Positions 40,208 to 51,556 of a stretch of 64,000 nt of DNA are shown here, one piece after another (the first letter of the stretch is position 1; every line of letters starts with the position of its first letter). The translations under genes and the position numbers were made by a program. The notes below the pieces were generated by a model. It did no database searches and had not been told where the DNA came from. It was given only the letters and a program-made list of their open reading frames with translations. The DNA is taken from contig CAUYUJ010001337.1 in assembly GCA_963575745.1 (NCBI GenBank), forward strand, positions 60,001 through 124,000, in the 5' to 3' direction. The stretch comes from Prorocentrum cordatum (taxonomy: Eukaryota; Sar; Dinophyceae; Prorocentrales; Prorocentraceae).

Positions 40208-41378
40208 CGTAGCTGGACCCGGGCATTCGCATGAAACCTATTGTTTCGGAAAACGTCTTTCAGGAGGTACTCCCATGTACTCCACTGAGCTGAAACCAAT
40301 TGTTTGGGAAAACACCCTTCAAGAGGCACTTCGAGGTGCTCCACTTAGCTGGACCCAGGCTTTCGCATGCAACTTATTGTTTGGGAAAACACCCTTCGAG
40401 AGGTACTTCGAGGTACTCCACCTAGCTGGACCCAGGCGTTCGCATGATACCTAGTGTTTGGGGAAACGCCCTTCAAGAGGTATTCCGAGGTGCTCCATAT
40501 TTACTCGACTCAGGCTTTCGCATGAAACCTATTGTTCGGGAGAACACCCTTGAAGAGGTACTCCCAGGTACTCCACTTAGCTGGACCCAGGCTTTCGCAT
40601 GAAACCCATTGTTTTGGAAAACACCCTTCAAGAGGTACTCCCATGTACTCCACTTAGCTGAAACCTTTGGGAAAACCCCCTTGAAGAGGTACTCCGAGGT
40701 GCTCCACTTAGCTTGGCCCAGGCGCTTTCACATGAAACCTATTGTTTGGAAAAACACCCTTCAAGATGTACTCCCATGTACCCCACTTAGCTGAAACCGA
40801 TTGTTTGGGAAACCACCCTTCAAGAGGTACTCCGAGGTACTCCACTTAGTGGGACCCAGGCTTTCACATGAAACCTATTGCGTGGGAAAACACCATTCGA
40901 GAGGTACTCCGAGGTACTCCACTTAGCTGGGCCCAGGCTTTCGCATGAAACCTATTGTTCGGGAAAACACCCGTTAAGAGGTACTCCGAGATACTCCACT
41001 TAGCTGGGCCCAGGCTTTCGCAGGAAACCTATTCTTTGGGGGAAACACCCTTCAAGAGGTACTCCGAGGTACTCCAATTAGCTGGGCCCAGGCTTTCGCA
41101 TGAAACCTATTGTTTGGGAGAACGCCCTTAAGATGTACTCCGGGGTACTCGACTTACCTGGACCCAGGGTTTCGCCTGAAACCTATTGTTTGGGGAAACA
41201 CCCTTCATGAGGTACTCCCATGTACTCCACTTAGCTGAAACCTATTGTTTGGGAAAACACCCTTCAAGAGGTACTCCGAGGGACTCCACTTAGCTGGACC
41301 CATGCTTTCGAAGGAAACCTATTGTTTGGGAAAACATCCTTCAACAGGTACTCCGGGGTACTCCACTTACTCCACTTC
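40208..41378. repeat. 77-bp tandem repeat, block 1
   Basis: Unit: GAAACCTATTGTTTGGGAAA, ACACCCTTCAAGAGGTACTC, CGAGGTACTCCACTTAGCTG, GACCCAGGCTTTCGCAT (77 bp). It is mixed with a shorter variant of about 60 bp that has CCCATGTACTCC and stops at CTTAGCT. About 16 units. The unit length is not a multiple of three. Confidence 0.95.
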
Positions 41379-42000
41379 CCGTTTTCGGTCTGGTCCGCGG
41401 GGGCCAAGAGACTGGTCTGGCTGAACCTGCCGCGGCCTTGTCCTCGCCCGCCTTTCCGCGCGGGGTTTGGCCCCCCGCTGCGCTCGCGGCCGCGCCCTCG
41501 TCGTCGTCGACGATCGTGGATCGAGGTTTCAGGTTGGAGGACTGAGGCTTTCTTTGGGTTTTTGTCAGTTTCTGGTTCTTTTGCGCGCTCTCGCGGCCAC
41601 GGCTGAGTCTGCCTCGGACTCCTGGTCAGAACGCACCCCTGGACAAGGGGGGAGGAGGAGGAGGAAGAGGGGGAGGAGGAACGAGGAGGGAGGAGGAGGA
41701 GGAGGACGCCCGGGGACTTCCAGGCGGCCAAGATCTGCTCGAAGTCGGTCCCGGTAGCTCTCCCGGGGTCCTTCCGATGCAGAGTTGCACCTCGGGTCCG
41801 TTTTTGAAGGACGAAGCCCGCAAACGGCCTCCAGGGGGCGAAAACTTCGAAAAGCCGACGACGACGCCAAGAGCTATGGCCCCCCCGCCGGTGAAGGCGA
41901 AGAGGGCCCAGCTGGCGCAGCAGATGGCGATGATGTAGGCGCGATCGCCACCCGGGCTCCGCGGCGACGGCCCCTCGTCGTCGTCGTCGTCGGTGTCCCG
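41379..42000. other. unassigned
   Basis: A GGA array lies at about 41645-41705. The stretch 41795-41865 resembles the GGGCCCCGGGG family in reverse orientation. No gene was recognised. Confidence 0.4.
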
Positions 42001-42004
42001 TCGG

Positions 42005-42645
42005 TGTCCCGATGATGATGTTGCTGATGATTATGATGATGATTATGATGAGGATGGTAATGATGATGAGATGATGTTGATGATGGCGATGATGATGATG
42101 ATGTTGATGTTGATGTTGATGATGATGATGATGATGCTGATGGTGTCCCGATGATGAGGATGATGATGATCATGATGATGCCGATGATGGTGTCCCGATG
42201 AAGATGAGTATGATGATGTTGATGTTGATGATGCTGATTATGAATGTGTCCCGATGATGATGATGTTGATGATGATGACGTTGATGATGATTATGGCGTC
42301 CCGATGATGATTATTCTGATGGTGATGATGATGATGTTGATGATGATGATGGCGTCCCGATGGTGATGATGATGATGATGTTGATGGTGATGTTGGTAAG
42401 TATGATGATCATGCTGATGATGTTGTGTGATGATGATGATGATGATGATGATGTCGATGATGAGGATGGGATGATGATGACGGTGTCCCGATGATGATGC
42501 TGCTGCTGCTGATGATGATGACGATGACTGTGTCCCGCTGCTGCTGCTGATGATGATGTGATGATGATGATGATGATTGTGATGATGGTGATGATGATGA
42601 TGGATGATGATGATGACGGTGGTGTCCCGATGATGTTGATGACCG

Positions 42646-42680
<35 letters not shown>

Positions 42681-42725
42681 GTGGTGATGATGATGATGAT
42701 GATGATGATGTTGGTGTTGATGATG
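42005..42725. repeat. ATG trinucleotide array with periodic TGTCCCGATG
   Basis: GATGATGATG throughout. The word GTGTCCCGATGATG recurs irregularly, about ten times, for example at 42145, 42246, 42296, 42482 and 42622. The array therefore grew from longer units carrying that word. His/Ile/Met-rich frames are artefacts. Confidence 0.9.
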
Positions 42726-42767
42726 AGGAGGAGGCGGAGGAGGAGGAGGAGGAGGAGGAGGAGGAGG

Positions 42768-42809
<42 letters not shown>

Positions 42810-42950
42810 AGGAGGAGCAGGAGGAGGCGGAGGCGGAGGAGGAGGAGGAGGAGGAGCAGGAGGAGCAGGAGGAGCAGGAGGAGGTGCAGGAGCAGGAGGA
42901 TGAGCAGGAGGAGGAGCAGGAGGAGGAGGACGAGGAGAGGCGAAACCGAG
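42725..42950. repeat. GGA/GCA array
   Basis: GGAGGA with GCAGGA hexamers, purine-rich on the plus strand, continuous with the ATG array. Confidence 0.9.
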
Positions 42951-43368
42951 GGCGATGACCGCGTCGGCCTGGCGCCCGAGCGCCCCGCCCCCCGTTCCCC
43001 AGGGCAGCGGTCGCCGCAGGCGGCAGCGGCCCGCCGGAGTCTCCGGCGCCGCGGGGGTGCGTGAAGGGTCAGGGGCAACATCAGGGCGGCACAGGCTTAG
43101 GCTCAAGAAGGACCGCCGGCTGAATTTCTCAGATCTGCGGAGATGTTGGGAGGGAGGAGTGGTGAGGAAAGAGGTCAGGGGCAACGCTGGGGGGGGATCG
43201 GCTCGTGGCAACGTTTGGGGGGGAATGTGCTCAGCGGGGGATGTGCATCGACTTCCAATCGCCCACTCGTCGCCGAAAGGGCTCCGACAGTCCATCCCGC
43301 ACAGGAACATCGGGCTTCGCTATCGGGAACCTATCGCCCATCTATCGGCGATGTTCGAAGAAGAGAAA
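42951..43368. other. unassigned
   Basis: No gene was recognised. Confidence 0.35.
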
Positions 43369-43420
43369 CGGCATAAGCATAAACTTTTGGCGCTCCGCGC
43401 GGGTTTCTTGGATCTGCGCT
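43369..43420. mobile_element. foldback family, copy D (left arm only)
   Basis: CGGCATAAGCATAAACTTTT then GGCGCTCCGCGCGGGTTTCT and GGATCTGCGCT match the left arm of copy A. There is no right arm, so this is a solo half element. Confidence 0.65.
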
Positions 43421-44387
43421 GTATTCCCTGGGAGGTCTCATGTGGACGGGCCCCTACTGTATGGCCTATTCACGCTCGAGGTTTCCCCCCCCTGAGCTGC
43501 TCCCCTCCCTGGCGTCAGCCTTAAGAAGTGGGCGTCCAGGGCCCTGGCATCATCGTCGCGCCTCCTCACCACACGGGCTGACTGTAGCGTTTTGTCGCCC
43601 TGCAGCTGGCAACGGCGGCGCGCAGAGGGGGGTAATGAGGGGGAGGGGAGACGCCTTTTTAGAGGCACGCTCTCTAGCCGTGGATCTCCTTGCGATTTGT
43701 TTTGGAATCGCGCTGTCTCCCGAGGCCTTCTCGCGATTCGTGCAAGGCGCACGCTTCGGCGAGCCGCCGTGCTCGACTTGGCCGCCTGGGCCCGCCTTCC
43801 CGACCCGCCTGTTAGGGTCTAGCCGCCCGATCTGCCCGTCTGGTTCTGCAACGTGTTTTCTGCTACTAGCCCCCCCATCCTGCTACTCTCTCTCGTGCTC
43901 CATCTTCCTCCCTCCCCCTTGTCCTTTCCTTCCATCCGTCCTCTCTTCCCTTGCCTCAGGGGCCGCGCCAAATACACGTGGCAGGGAAGAAAGATATTTC
44001 CCAAAGGGGGTACGATCGACGACGAAGGGGCGGGTATCGAGGGCATGGGATACGCGTTGAATGGCACGCGAGCGGGTAAGAGCGATCATTTTTTTATTCA
44101 AAGATGTTTTTTCCCCTCTCTCCCTATTTCGGGTCTATGGACCCCGTCAGAGATGTGTCATCGGCTTTGTTGTGTATTCAGCAAAAGAGAGGTCTGGACT
44201 TGGAGCCGAAAGTGGACTCGCACGCGTCGGGGAACCATACTTCTTGCTTCGCACGGGGCGAGGCCAGCGAGACAGGCAGACGGGCCTGCCACAGGCCAGC
44301 TGCTGCCCAGCACGATGCTTTCTGTTGTCGTCGTCCTGCGGCAAGGCCGGGGCGGAGGATCGAGGCGCAAAGACATCGTACACATAA
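43421..44387. other. unassigned
   Basis: Open plus frames (43440-44060, 43853-44737, 44104-45111) overlap without a recognised motif. Confidence 0.35.
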
Positions 44388-44545
44388 ACTGTCGGGACTC
44401 CGCGCCGACGTCCTGGAGCGGCACTGGACCCCCCTCCCTGGCGCGCGGAACGCGCCATGGGCGGCCTCGGAGGCGCCGCCGGGGTGGGGGTCCAGCGCCC
44501 ATCCAAGAAATGCACGCGGAGCTCCGAAAGTGCATGTTTGTGTTT
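44388..44545. mobile_element. foldback element, GGCGCTCCGCGC family, copy C
   Basis: Diverged arms (TACACATAAACTGTCGGGAC on the left; GTGCATGTTTGTGTT closing the right) flank a loop with TCCCTGGCGCGCGGAACGCG, nearly identical to the loop of copy B. GCGCCGCCGGGG in the loop also matches B. Arms are more decayed than in B. Confidence 0.7.
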
Positions 44546-44956
44546 TTTGTTGTTCTTCGAGAGGGGGAGGCGGCGGAGGAGAGGGGTGGACGGGGAGGGG
44601 AGGCTCGCGCTGCAGACCTGAGCAACATCATCAACTTCAGGGACTCCCTGGAGGACTGCGCAGGGGGGTGGCATCGAGAAGAACTCGGGGGCGACGAGGA
44701 TACTGTCGGAGGCACCGATTTTTACACTACACAATGAGGTCGCCGCAGGCGCCAGCTGTTCGTCAAGGCAATGTGGGTGGGCCGCGGTCAGGTCGCGTGT
44801 GGGTCGTGGGTGGGTCGCGGGCGGGTCGCGGGCGAGGACCACGACAAAAACAAACAACGAACAACCAACAAACGAAAAGAACCCTCGCCGGCGCCTCGAC
44901 GTCGACGTCGTCGGCATCGACGGCGGCGGCGGTAGTGGTCGCGCCGTCGTCGTCGA
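44546..44956. other. unassigned, GTGGGTCGCGGGCGG repeats
   Basis: A short repeat of GGTCGCG(T/G)GTGGGTCG lies at 44790-44835. A GTCGTC-rich stretch follows at 44895-44960. The frame ending at 44737 looks protein-like near its end (FRDSLEDCAGGWHREE) but has no family. Confidence 0.35.
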
Positions 44957-45083
44957 TTCTGTCGTTGTCGGGGATCAAACATCCTCTATTGTGGGGGTTA
45001 GTGGGGCTTCTGGGAAACGTGTTTGAGGGCCGTGCCGAAGGCTTTGCCGGCATCGAGTGCGGCAGACTCCATGGGTGTCGCAT
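44957..45083. repeat. GATCAAACATCC module, copy 1
   Basis: CTGTCGTTGTCGGGGATCAA ... CGAGTGCGGCAGACTCCATG. It is nearly identical to 51557-51685 over about 125 bp and leads straight into the 77-bp array. Confidence 0.9.
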
Positions 45084-45084
45084 G

Positions 45085-45849
45085 AAACCTAGGCTTTCGC
45101 ATGAAACCTAGTGTTTGGGAAAACACCCTTCAAGAGGTACTCCGAGGTACTCCGCTTAGCTGGACCCAGGTTTTCGCATGAAACCCATTGTTTGGGAAAA
45201 CACCTCTCGCGATGTACTCCCATGTACTCCGCTGAGCTGAAACCCATTGTTTGGGAAAACGCCCTTGAAGAGGTACTCCGAGGTACAGTCTTTCGCATGA
45301 AACCGATTGTTGGGGAAGACGCCCTTCAAGAGGTACTCTCATGTACTCCACTTTGCTGAAACCTATTGTTTGGGAAAACGCCCTTCAAGAGGTACTCCGA
45401 GGTACTCCACTTAGCTGGACCCAGGCTTTCGCATGAGACCTCTTGTGTGGGGAAACACCCTTCAAGAGGGACTCCGAGGTGCTCCACTGAGCTGGACCCA
45501 GGCTTTCGCATGAAACCTATTGTTTGGGGAAACACCCTTCAAGAGGTACTCCCATGTGTTCCACGTAGCTGAAACCTATTGTTTGGGAAAACACCCTTCA
45601 AGAGGAACTCCGAGGCATTCCGCTTAGCTGGACCCAGGCTTTCGCATGAAACCTATCGTTTGGGAAAACACCCTTCAAGAGGTACTCCGAGGTGCTCCAC
45701 TTAACTGGGCCCAGGTTTTCGCATGAAACCTATTGTTTGGAAAGACTCCACTTAGCTGAAACCGATTTGTTGGGAAGCACCCTTCAAGAGGTACTCCGAG
45801 GTACTCCAGTTAGCTGGACCCAGGCTTTCGCATGAAACCTATTGTGTGG
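45085..45849. repeat. 77-bp tandem repeat, block 2
   Basis: About ten long and short units of the 77-bp family. The array ends inside a unit at ATTGTGTGG, directly before the SSNA1-like gene's leader. Confidence 0.95.
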
Positions 45850-45863
45850 CCTACTGGCTCAAG
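45846..45863 (+). promoter_or_regulatory. possible spliced-leader relic
   Basis: GTGGCCTACTGGCTCAAG resembles the 3' part of the dinoflagellate spliced leader (GTAGCCATTTTGGCTCAAG), with 15 of 19 positions matching and one gap. The last nine bases, TGGCTCAAG, are exact. It lies about 88 bp before the ATG of the SSNA1-like gene. The first four or five bases belong to the 77-bp repeat unit, so the independent match is about 14 bases. Confidence 0.3.
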
Positions 45864-45951
45864 CGAGTGCATCTGCACGCGGGCGTTTGCGTTCGTGCTT
45901 CAGTGGGGGTGTCTCGGGTGATTCACTAGAGTTGACGGGAAGGCCGGGGCA

Positions 45952-46443
45952 ATGGAGCGGTCACCATGCGCAGGATCTGCGTCGACGCCCGGGTCTGCAA
46001 GCACCGGCAGTTTGGACAAGCGTGGAAGGGCCCGGGACGATTCCTTTTCCGAGGTCGCTGCAGCCATGAGCGCACTCCGACAGAAGCGTGAAGAACTTGA
46101 CAAGGAGATCGCGCGCGAGACGGGGCTGCAGGCCTCCATTCGCGAGGACGTGTCCTCGCTGCAGAATCGATTGGAGGAGATCGCTCGGTCGATTCAGCAA
46201 AGAACGGAACAGCGCGCCAAGTGCGAGGCAGTATTGGAGGAGTCGCGGGTCGCGCAGGAGGGGATTCTCCAAGCGTGTCAGCAGGTTACTCAGGACACCC
46301 AAGAGAACGCGGAATGCGTGCACAAAAAGCGGCAGCGGCTGGAAGTAAACGCGCTCCTGTGGTCTACGGGCCCTGTTGCCCAAAGCATGCTGGAGCTCGA
46401 AGCCGCCCACCGCGGCATTCCCGTGTCAGAGCTTTTCTGGTAG
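45952..46443 (+). CDS. SSNA1/DIP13-like coiled-coil protein
   Basis: SSNA1 (NA14; DIP13 in green algae) is a small coiled-coil protein that assembles into fibrils and binds microtubules at basal bodies, centrosomes and cilia. The 163-residue frame has an ATG at 45952 and a TAG at 46441. Residues about 41-112 align without gaps to the SSNA1 core: LRQKREEL at 42-49, then Ile at 53, Leu/Val/Ile heptad positions, RTEQR near 84-88, and EGILQACQ at 103-110 where SSNA1 has KILESSQ. Residues 40-130 are heptad-rich. A 40-residue Ser/Gly-rich N-terminus and about 33 extra C-terminal residues make it longer than the usual 110-120. It has no intron. Tandem repeats lie on both sides, and the ATG follows the 77-bp array by about 100 bp. 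A generic coiled coil is the alternative, but the ungapped register argues against it. Confidence 0.7.
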   Translation: MERSPCAGSASTPGSASTGSLDKRGRARDDSFSEVAAAMSALRQKREELDKEIARETGLQASIREDVSSLQNRLEEIARSIQQRTEQRAKCEAVLEESRVAQEGILQACQQVTQDTQENAECVHKKRQRLEVNALLWSTGPVAQSMLELEAAHRGIPVSELFW

Positions 46444-46467
46444 CCCGTGGAGCGGGTGCGTTCAGCG

Positions 46468-46985
46468 GAGCCCGATTCAGAGTAGGTGCACGCACTGGGG
46501 TGGGGAGGGACGGAAGGAAGAGGAGGAGGAGGGCGAGGAAGGGGTGGAGGAGTTGGAGGTGGCCAAAGACCGAGCCACTCAAGCGTGCGTTCACGCCAAA
46601 GAATCACGAGCTGGCGAACTGTATTCCACAAGTCCTCACGCTTTGCCAGACAATTTCGGCCGCCTCGTTTAGGTGAACCGATTCAGACCAATAGCGCGCT
46701 AGGGGGAGGAGAAGGAGAGGGATATGGAGGAGGAGAAGGTGTGAGGGGGGGGGCAAGAGGTGGCTGAAGACCAGGCCACTCAAGCGTGTGTTCACGCCAA
46801 AGAATCACCAGCTGGTGATGAGTATTCATTTTTGCACGCTTTGCCAGGAAGTCGCGGCCTCCTCGTGTCGGGGAGCCGATGCAGACTAATTGCATGTCGT
46901 GGTCGGCAGCGTGTTGTCACGCCAAAGAGATGACAGTGCCCTCGCAGATGGGGGGCGTGTTGTGATCACGCCAAAGAATGCAAGT
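46468..46985. repeat. 200-bp CACGCCAAAGAATCAC repeat, block 1
   Basis: Two units begin at about 46468 and 46674, and a degenerate third at 46872. Each has (CC)GAT(G/T)CAGA(C/G)TA, a GGAG-rich stretch, AAGCGTGTTCACGCCAAAG, and ends CACGCTTTGCCAG. The minus-strand translation gives VILWREHTLEW. Units recur at 51310 and 58679. It starts 25 bp after the SSNA1-like stop codon, so it would form the 3' flank or UTR of that gene. Confidence 0.75.
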
Positions 46986-48590
46986 ACAGCATAGTCGGAT
47001 TGCGTTGGCCAACCTTTGAAAGTTCGGCCCGGTCTCCTGGTTGGCGCAGAGGTTGACCCAGGAGCTTCTTGCAAACGAATGATTGTACACCATTTGAGTG
47101 AGCCTATGAAAGAAAGGGTGGCAATGGCGTTCCGTTTCCGTCCGTTCGCATCTGACCGGTGCGGGGTGATAGTTCTGCAGAAGAAACTCTGCGGACACCC
47201 CGTTTGCGGGCCCTCTTTGCGTCCAGAAAGCGGTGACGACGCAGCCTGGTAGTGCCGAGGAGCTCCTGGTCGCGGTCGGGGGCGCTTCGAAGAGCCTCGG
47301 GAGTTCGGCGCGTTTTGCGTATCCCCGCCAGCCCATCCTAAAACAGCAATTTTTGCGAAACATACCGATAGTCGTGCTATGTGAGGGTTTTGTAGGCGGG
47401 ACAGACGTGCGAAAGAACGAAGGGGTGTTGGGGAAGTGTTCCGTGCGGCCTTTGCATGCACGGGGAAGAGTTTAGAGCGTCGGCACAGTCATTCCCCTGT
47501 CCTCGCTCCCATTTCTCTGTTTCGCTTCGTGCTCTCCTCCTCACCCTTCTTACATGCCTCACCCTCCCCTCCTTATTTTCATCTTCTGTTTATCCTCTTT
47601 CTCCCTCGTCTATTCATAAGCCTCTTAGCCGGCAGGCTTATCTGTCTCGACTCCCTCATCAATCTCATCACCTTCTTTTTTCTGGTGTGTCGTGCTTTGT
47701 GGGAATCTCAAATTGCTGATTTGAGGCCTTCGCGCGTGCCCGGGAGCACCATCGTGCAAGCTTTGGTAGCGTTTTGTGTCGGCGTCGCGTCTGCCGCCGC
47801 AGCAGTTTTGGTTGTTTCATCAGACCGTGCGCTGCTGCAGCTGGAAATGTCGGCCATCCGGGTGATTCTTGCTCCAGGACCCGCCGCCGCAATGGGGGCA
47901 TCGCGGTCGGCGGCCGCTCGCGCAGCGCGGGCTGTGCTGACACAGCGCTCGCCCCAGCGCGCCCGACCTTCTCTTCCTTGGAGGGAACCCTTATTCCCTT
48001 TCGCCTATTCCTGGAATCCTGACGGCGTGGTTCTGCGGAACTTCCCCGAGTGGAGTTTTGTTGCGGCTCGGAGTCCTCTTGCGTTTCATTTTTCGTCGTC
48101 CACCTTTTGAAACTCCTCCCGCTTTGCGTTTTTTTTTTCCCGGAAGCTTTATCTCCGTCTTTACATTCTCTATCTCGGGCATCTCTTCCACGAAGAATTA
48201 GACTTCGCGCGGTGCTGAGGCCGTCTGCATTGAAGAAGGCGTACTTCGAATCTCCTGGCACTATTCTTGCCTGGTTCTTCGAGGCGGGCCAGGCGCGCGA
48301 AGGGATGGGAGTAGCAGGCCAAGGGGACGGGCGCAGACCCAAGGATGAGGATCGCGGCCTCGGGCGTTTGAGATGGCCGAAGAGAGCCCGGAGGAGTTCC
48401 AAGACGGCATGAAGGAAGGCCTGAAGAAATGGCTAGGAAATAATACTCTGCCAAATTCGCTGTCTGTCTCAGTGTCGATCTCATTATGCATCCCACCCGG
48501 TGGATCTCAGTAGCATGGTGATTCACTTGATCTCTCCATGTGTCCCACCTCGTTGTACTATGGATCCCACGTTCTATTTCAGGATCAATC
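46986..48590. other. unassigned
   Basis: The plus frame 47436-48110 is open but begins with Phe/Leu/Ser runs from a TCTTTC-rich stretch (47500-47690). Its later part (about 47745-47960) is Ala-rich. No family was recognised. The words GCGTATCCCCGCCAGCCCAT (47318) and GCGTATCCCCACCAGCCCAT (56325) are shared with the 56.3 kb region. Confidence 0.3.
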
Positions 48591-49476
48591 GCATCCGATC
48601 CATGTCGTCATGGGCTTCAGTATCGATGGCACAAGCGATTTCACCAACGATAGCGCTATCGCTCGCACTATCGCTGTCCGTGTCGGCATCACCATCGATG
48701 TCTCTAGCGATACCATTATCGATGTCTGCATCGACATCTGCATCGGTATTCTTGTTTCCGGAAGTAGCATTCTTCAAGAATGAAGCTGGTTCCTTCGAGC
48801 GCGGAGAAACATATGTGAGTCGCCGCAGTCTAGCTGAGCGCCTGTCCAGCTTCTCCTTCAATGTTCTGGAATCAGCGTTCCGGTGAACTTCAGTAGTTGT
48901 GCGTAGCAGTTCTGAAGGTTTTGAGAGCGAAGGCCGAAATGTTCGCGATCTCCAAGACCACATTGTATTTAGATGTCCTTCTCTATGTTTCCTTTCTCTT
49001 GCCCCCCCCTTCCCTGATAGAGGCAATGAACCGTTGGAAACCCTACATGTATGTAGCTCAAGGAAAGAACATGACTGCGGAGTTCATCTTCCCTTCCGAG
49101 CCTGGGGGTCATGTTGGGGGCCAGGAATGCGTTCCTGAGGGCCCGACCAGTTCGTCTTCCTTCTTGGGGGCCCGAAATTGAGAACTTTCGTGGTTGTGCG
49201 GATCAGCTTCATTCCGTGCGCGGCCCGCGCCTCCAAACGAAGGCCGTCGCTGCCCAGACTGCTCTGGTTGACCTTGGACAGCTCGTGGTGCTGACGCAGG
49301 AGCCCCTCCCCTACCGCTGGCGGGTGGCTGCGCTCGTTCGCACGCGGGCTCTGAACACGCGTTAGCCAGGAAGGGGAGAGTCCGATGTTCAGCAGGACGA
49401 GGCTTGACCCAGAGGAATTTGCTGCGATAGGGGGAACCCTCAGGTTGAAGCCCGCGATGTGGGAACATGGTTTGCG
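48591..49476. other. unassigned, ATCGAT-rich repeat and weak coding signals
   Basis: 48610-48770 is a degenerate repeat of TATCGATG/CATCGATG words, Asp-rich if read on the minus strand (48574-49026). On the plus strand 48990-49100 (EAMNRWKPYMYVAQGKN) and 49215-49365 (TALVDLGQLVVLTQEP) read like protein. No family was recognised for any of these. Confidence 0.25.
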
Positions 49477-49478
49477 GG

Positions 49479-49532
<54 letters not shown>

Positions 49533-49652
49533 TGAGAGAGAGAGAGAGAGAGAGAAAGAGGGAGGAAGAGAGAGAGAGAGAGAGGGAGAGAGAGTCTCCT
49601 CTCTCGCGTACTCCCTCTTTCTCTCTCTGTCTCTCTCACACTCTCTCTTGCG

Positions 49653-49712
<60 letters not shown>

Positions 49713-49805
49713 CCCTCTCTCTGTCTCTCTTTCTCTCTTAAAGAGAGGGAAAGAGGGAAAGAGGGAGAGAGAGACAGAGAGAGCAAGAGAGAAGAAAAGA
49801 CAGCG
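49477..49805. repeat. GA / CT / GA mirror microsatellite
   Basis: About 120 bp of GA (49480-49597), then about 140 bp of CT (49598-49738), then about 60 bp of GA (49740-49797). The GA and CT halves are complementary, so either strand can fold into one very long hairpin. The polypurine/polypyrimidine character also allows triplex formation. Confidence 0.95.
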
Positions 49806-49879
49806 AGACCACGATGCCCCACCATCGATATAGCATGGGAAAGCGGTGCGGCTGAGTAGCTATGAAGTGGCCAAACCTC

Positions 49880-50469
49880 CGAAGTGCGGCGCGAGGATGA
49901 GTTCACCGCCCTGGCGGCGAAGGACGCGTCTTGGAAGGAGAAGAAGGAGCGGCAGGAGCAAGGCGTGGCAAGCATGGCGAAGGCCATTTGCGCGTGCCCC
50001 TGCCTGCATTCGTGTTTCACTGTCCTCTGCCTCCTGCCTTCCGCCCGATGATCGACAGGGAAATGGGTATCTTGTGGTGGAGGCGGGAACGACTTCGCCT
50101 CCGTTGCCTCTCCGTTCCTCGGCTTCGAAGCGCCGTGGTGTGCTCCGCCGCTCTTCGACCCCCTGCTCTCAGGATGCCTCCTTTTGCCTATCCCAGTCGC
50201 CCTGCGTTTTTCCATGTCGTGGTTCTTTCTGGAGACACTGTAGGGCTTTATATTCGGAGGTTTGCGGCCAGTTCGCGCACTTCTCGAGGGGGCGTCAGAA
50301 GATGCAGCCGCTGTCGCCCGGTGCGTCGGCGCCCACTCCCCCAAAGGCCGTCGACCTGGCTACCGCTATCCTCGAAGAGGGGAAGGAGTTGCAGATAAGC
50401 AAGAAGCGTCGCAAGACGAATCTCGCCATGGTGACGTCCATGGCCGATACTGCAACCAAGGCCCGCTGA
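49880..50469 (+). CDS. exon-like pieces of an unrecognised gene
   Basis: Two plus-strand stretches look coding. About 49878-49990 reads REDEFTALAAKDASWKEKKE, then RQEQGVASMAKA. About 50300-50469 reads VDLATAILEEGKELQISKKR and continues to a TGA at 50467. They are in different frames, so an intron would be needed; no boundary could be set. Both pieces are charged and helix-like, without a family I know. A minus-strand frame also spans the area (49109-50344), but its middle is the GA/CT array. Confidence 0.3.
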
Positions 50470-51019
50470 TGCAGCATATGCACCTGATATATATGTGGGG
50501 GAGGTGTTAGAAATCAGCAAAGCAGGTCGTGTTCCGGCGTGCCCCGAGAAGACCGTCGGAGCAGGCAGTGAGTTGGAATCTAGGTGTAAGTTCGGGTATT
50601 CGTGCTTTGGGAGCGGCGTCCCCGACGAGGCGCAAGGATGCGTGGTGTGAGGCAGTGTGGGAGCAGGAGCCAGCGAGCGGATGTCTGGCAGCGGTAGCTT
50701 GCAGTGATATGGGGAGATCCAAACGGAAGACGGTGCCGTCATGTTAGCCGCCGCAGGTATCTACCAGCGGCTTGTCGTACCGAGCCATGAAGAAGCAGCA
50801 GGTGGAGGAAGAGGCAGAGGCCAGCGACGATTCTTGAGATTTCATTCAATGGCCTCCAGCAGTCGCCTATAATTAAATCAGCCTGGCATCGCACTGGCGG
50901 CGTTCCTGATTGCGGCTGGGGGCACAGGAATGAGCGCGCAACCTTGTTACCTTTCTGCGGGGCTCTACGTGTATGCACCTGAGGCCGTTACGGCAGGAGG
51001 TGGTGGTCGGCTTCATGCG
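50470..51019. other. unassigned
   Basis: No gene or repeat was recognised. Confidence 0.35.
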
Positions 51020-51545
51020 GCCAGCGTGTTGTCACGCCAAAGAGTTGCCTGGGCCCAAAGCGAGCAGCGTGTAAGCACGCCGAAGATTGCACGCCTGGTG
51101 TCAGTTTTTTTTGTTATTGGGATTCGACCACCTGTACTTGCCCTGTTTCGCACCGTGAATGGCAGCGCGTTGTCACGCCAATGAGGTCAGACTAGGCGCG
51201 CAGACGGGGAGCGTGTAGTGAGCACGCCGAAGAAAGCATGTACAGCGTAGTCGGGTTGCGCCCGGCCATCCTTTGAAAGTTCGGTCCAGTACTCCTGGTT
51301 TGCGCAGAGGAGGGGGGGGGGGAGCAGAGGAAGATGGAGGAGGATGAGGAGGGGTTGAAGGACCAGCAGTTGGCCAAAGATGAAGCCATTGAAGCGTGTA
51401 CTCACGCCAAAGAATCACTACCTGGTGATCTGTATTCCACGTTTCCTCACGCTTTGCCAGAAAAGCGCGGCCTCGTCCACATCCACCCGTCTCCCGCCTG
51501 CCTCTCCCTGCCCTCCCCCCCTTCGTCGATCTCCTCGCCCTCGCT
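51020..51545. repeat. 200-bp CACGCCAAAGAATCAC repeat, block 2
   Basis: Degenerate words GTGTTGTCACGCCAAAGAG (51027), GTGTAAGCACGCCGAAGA (51069) and GCGTTGTCACGCCAATGAG (51168) precede a full unit at about 51310-51480. The unit is followed by TCCACCCGTCTCCCGCCTGC, shared with 58.88 kb. Confidence 0.75.
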
Positions 51546-51556
51546 TCCTTGCTCCA

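Noticed and set aside
40208-41378. Coding repeats in the 77-bp array
   Set aside because: 77 bp is not a multiple of three and frames rotate; short frames such as 45111-45359 are incidental.
42291-43310. 339-codon minus-strand frame rich in His, Ile and Pro
   Set aside because: Translation of the ATG and GGA/GCA arrays. Only the ends are non-repetitive, and they show no domain.
49109-50344. 411-codon minus-strand frame with Glu-Arg repeats
   Set aside because: Its core is the GA/CT microsatellite; the flanks read better as plus-strand exon-like pieces.
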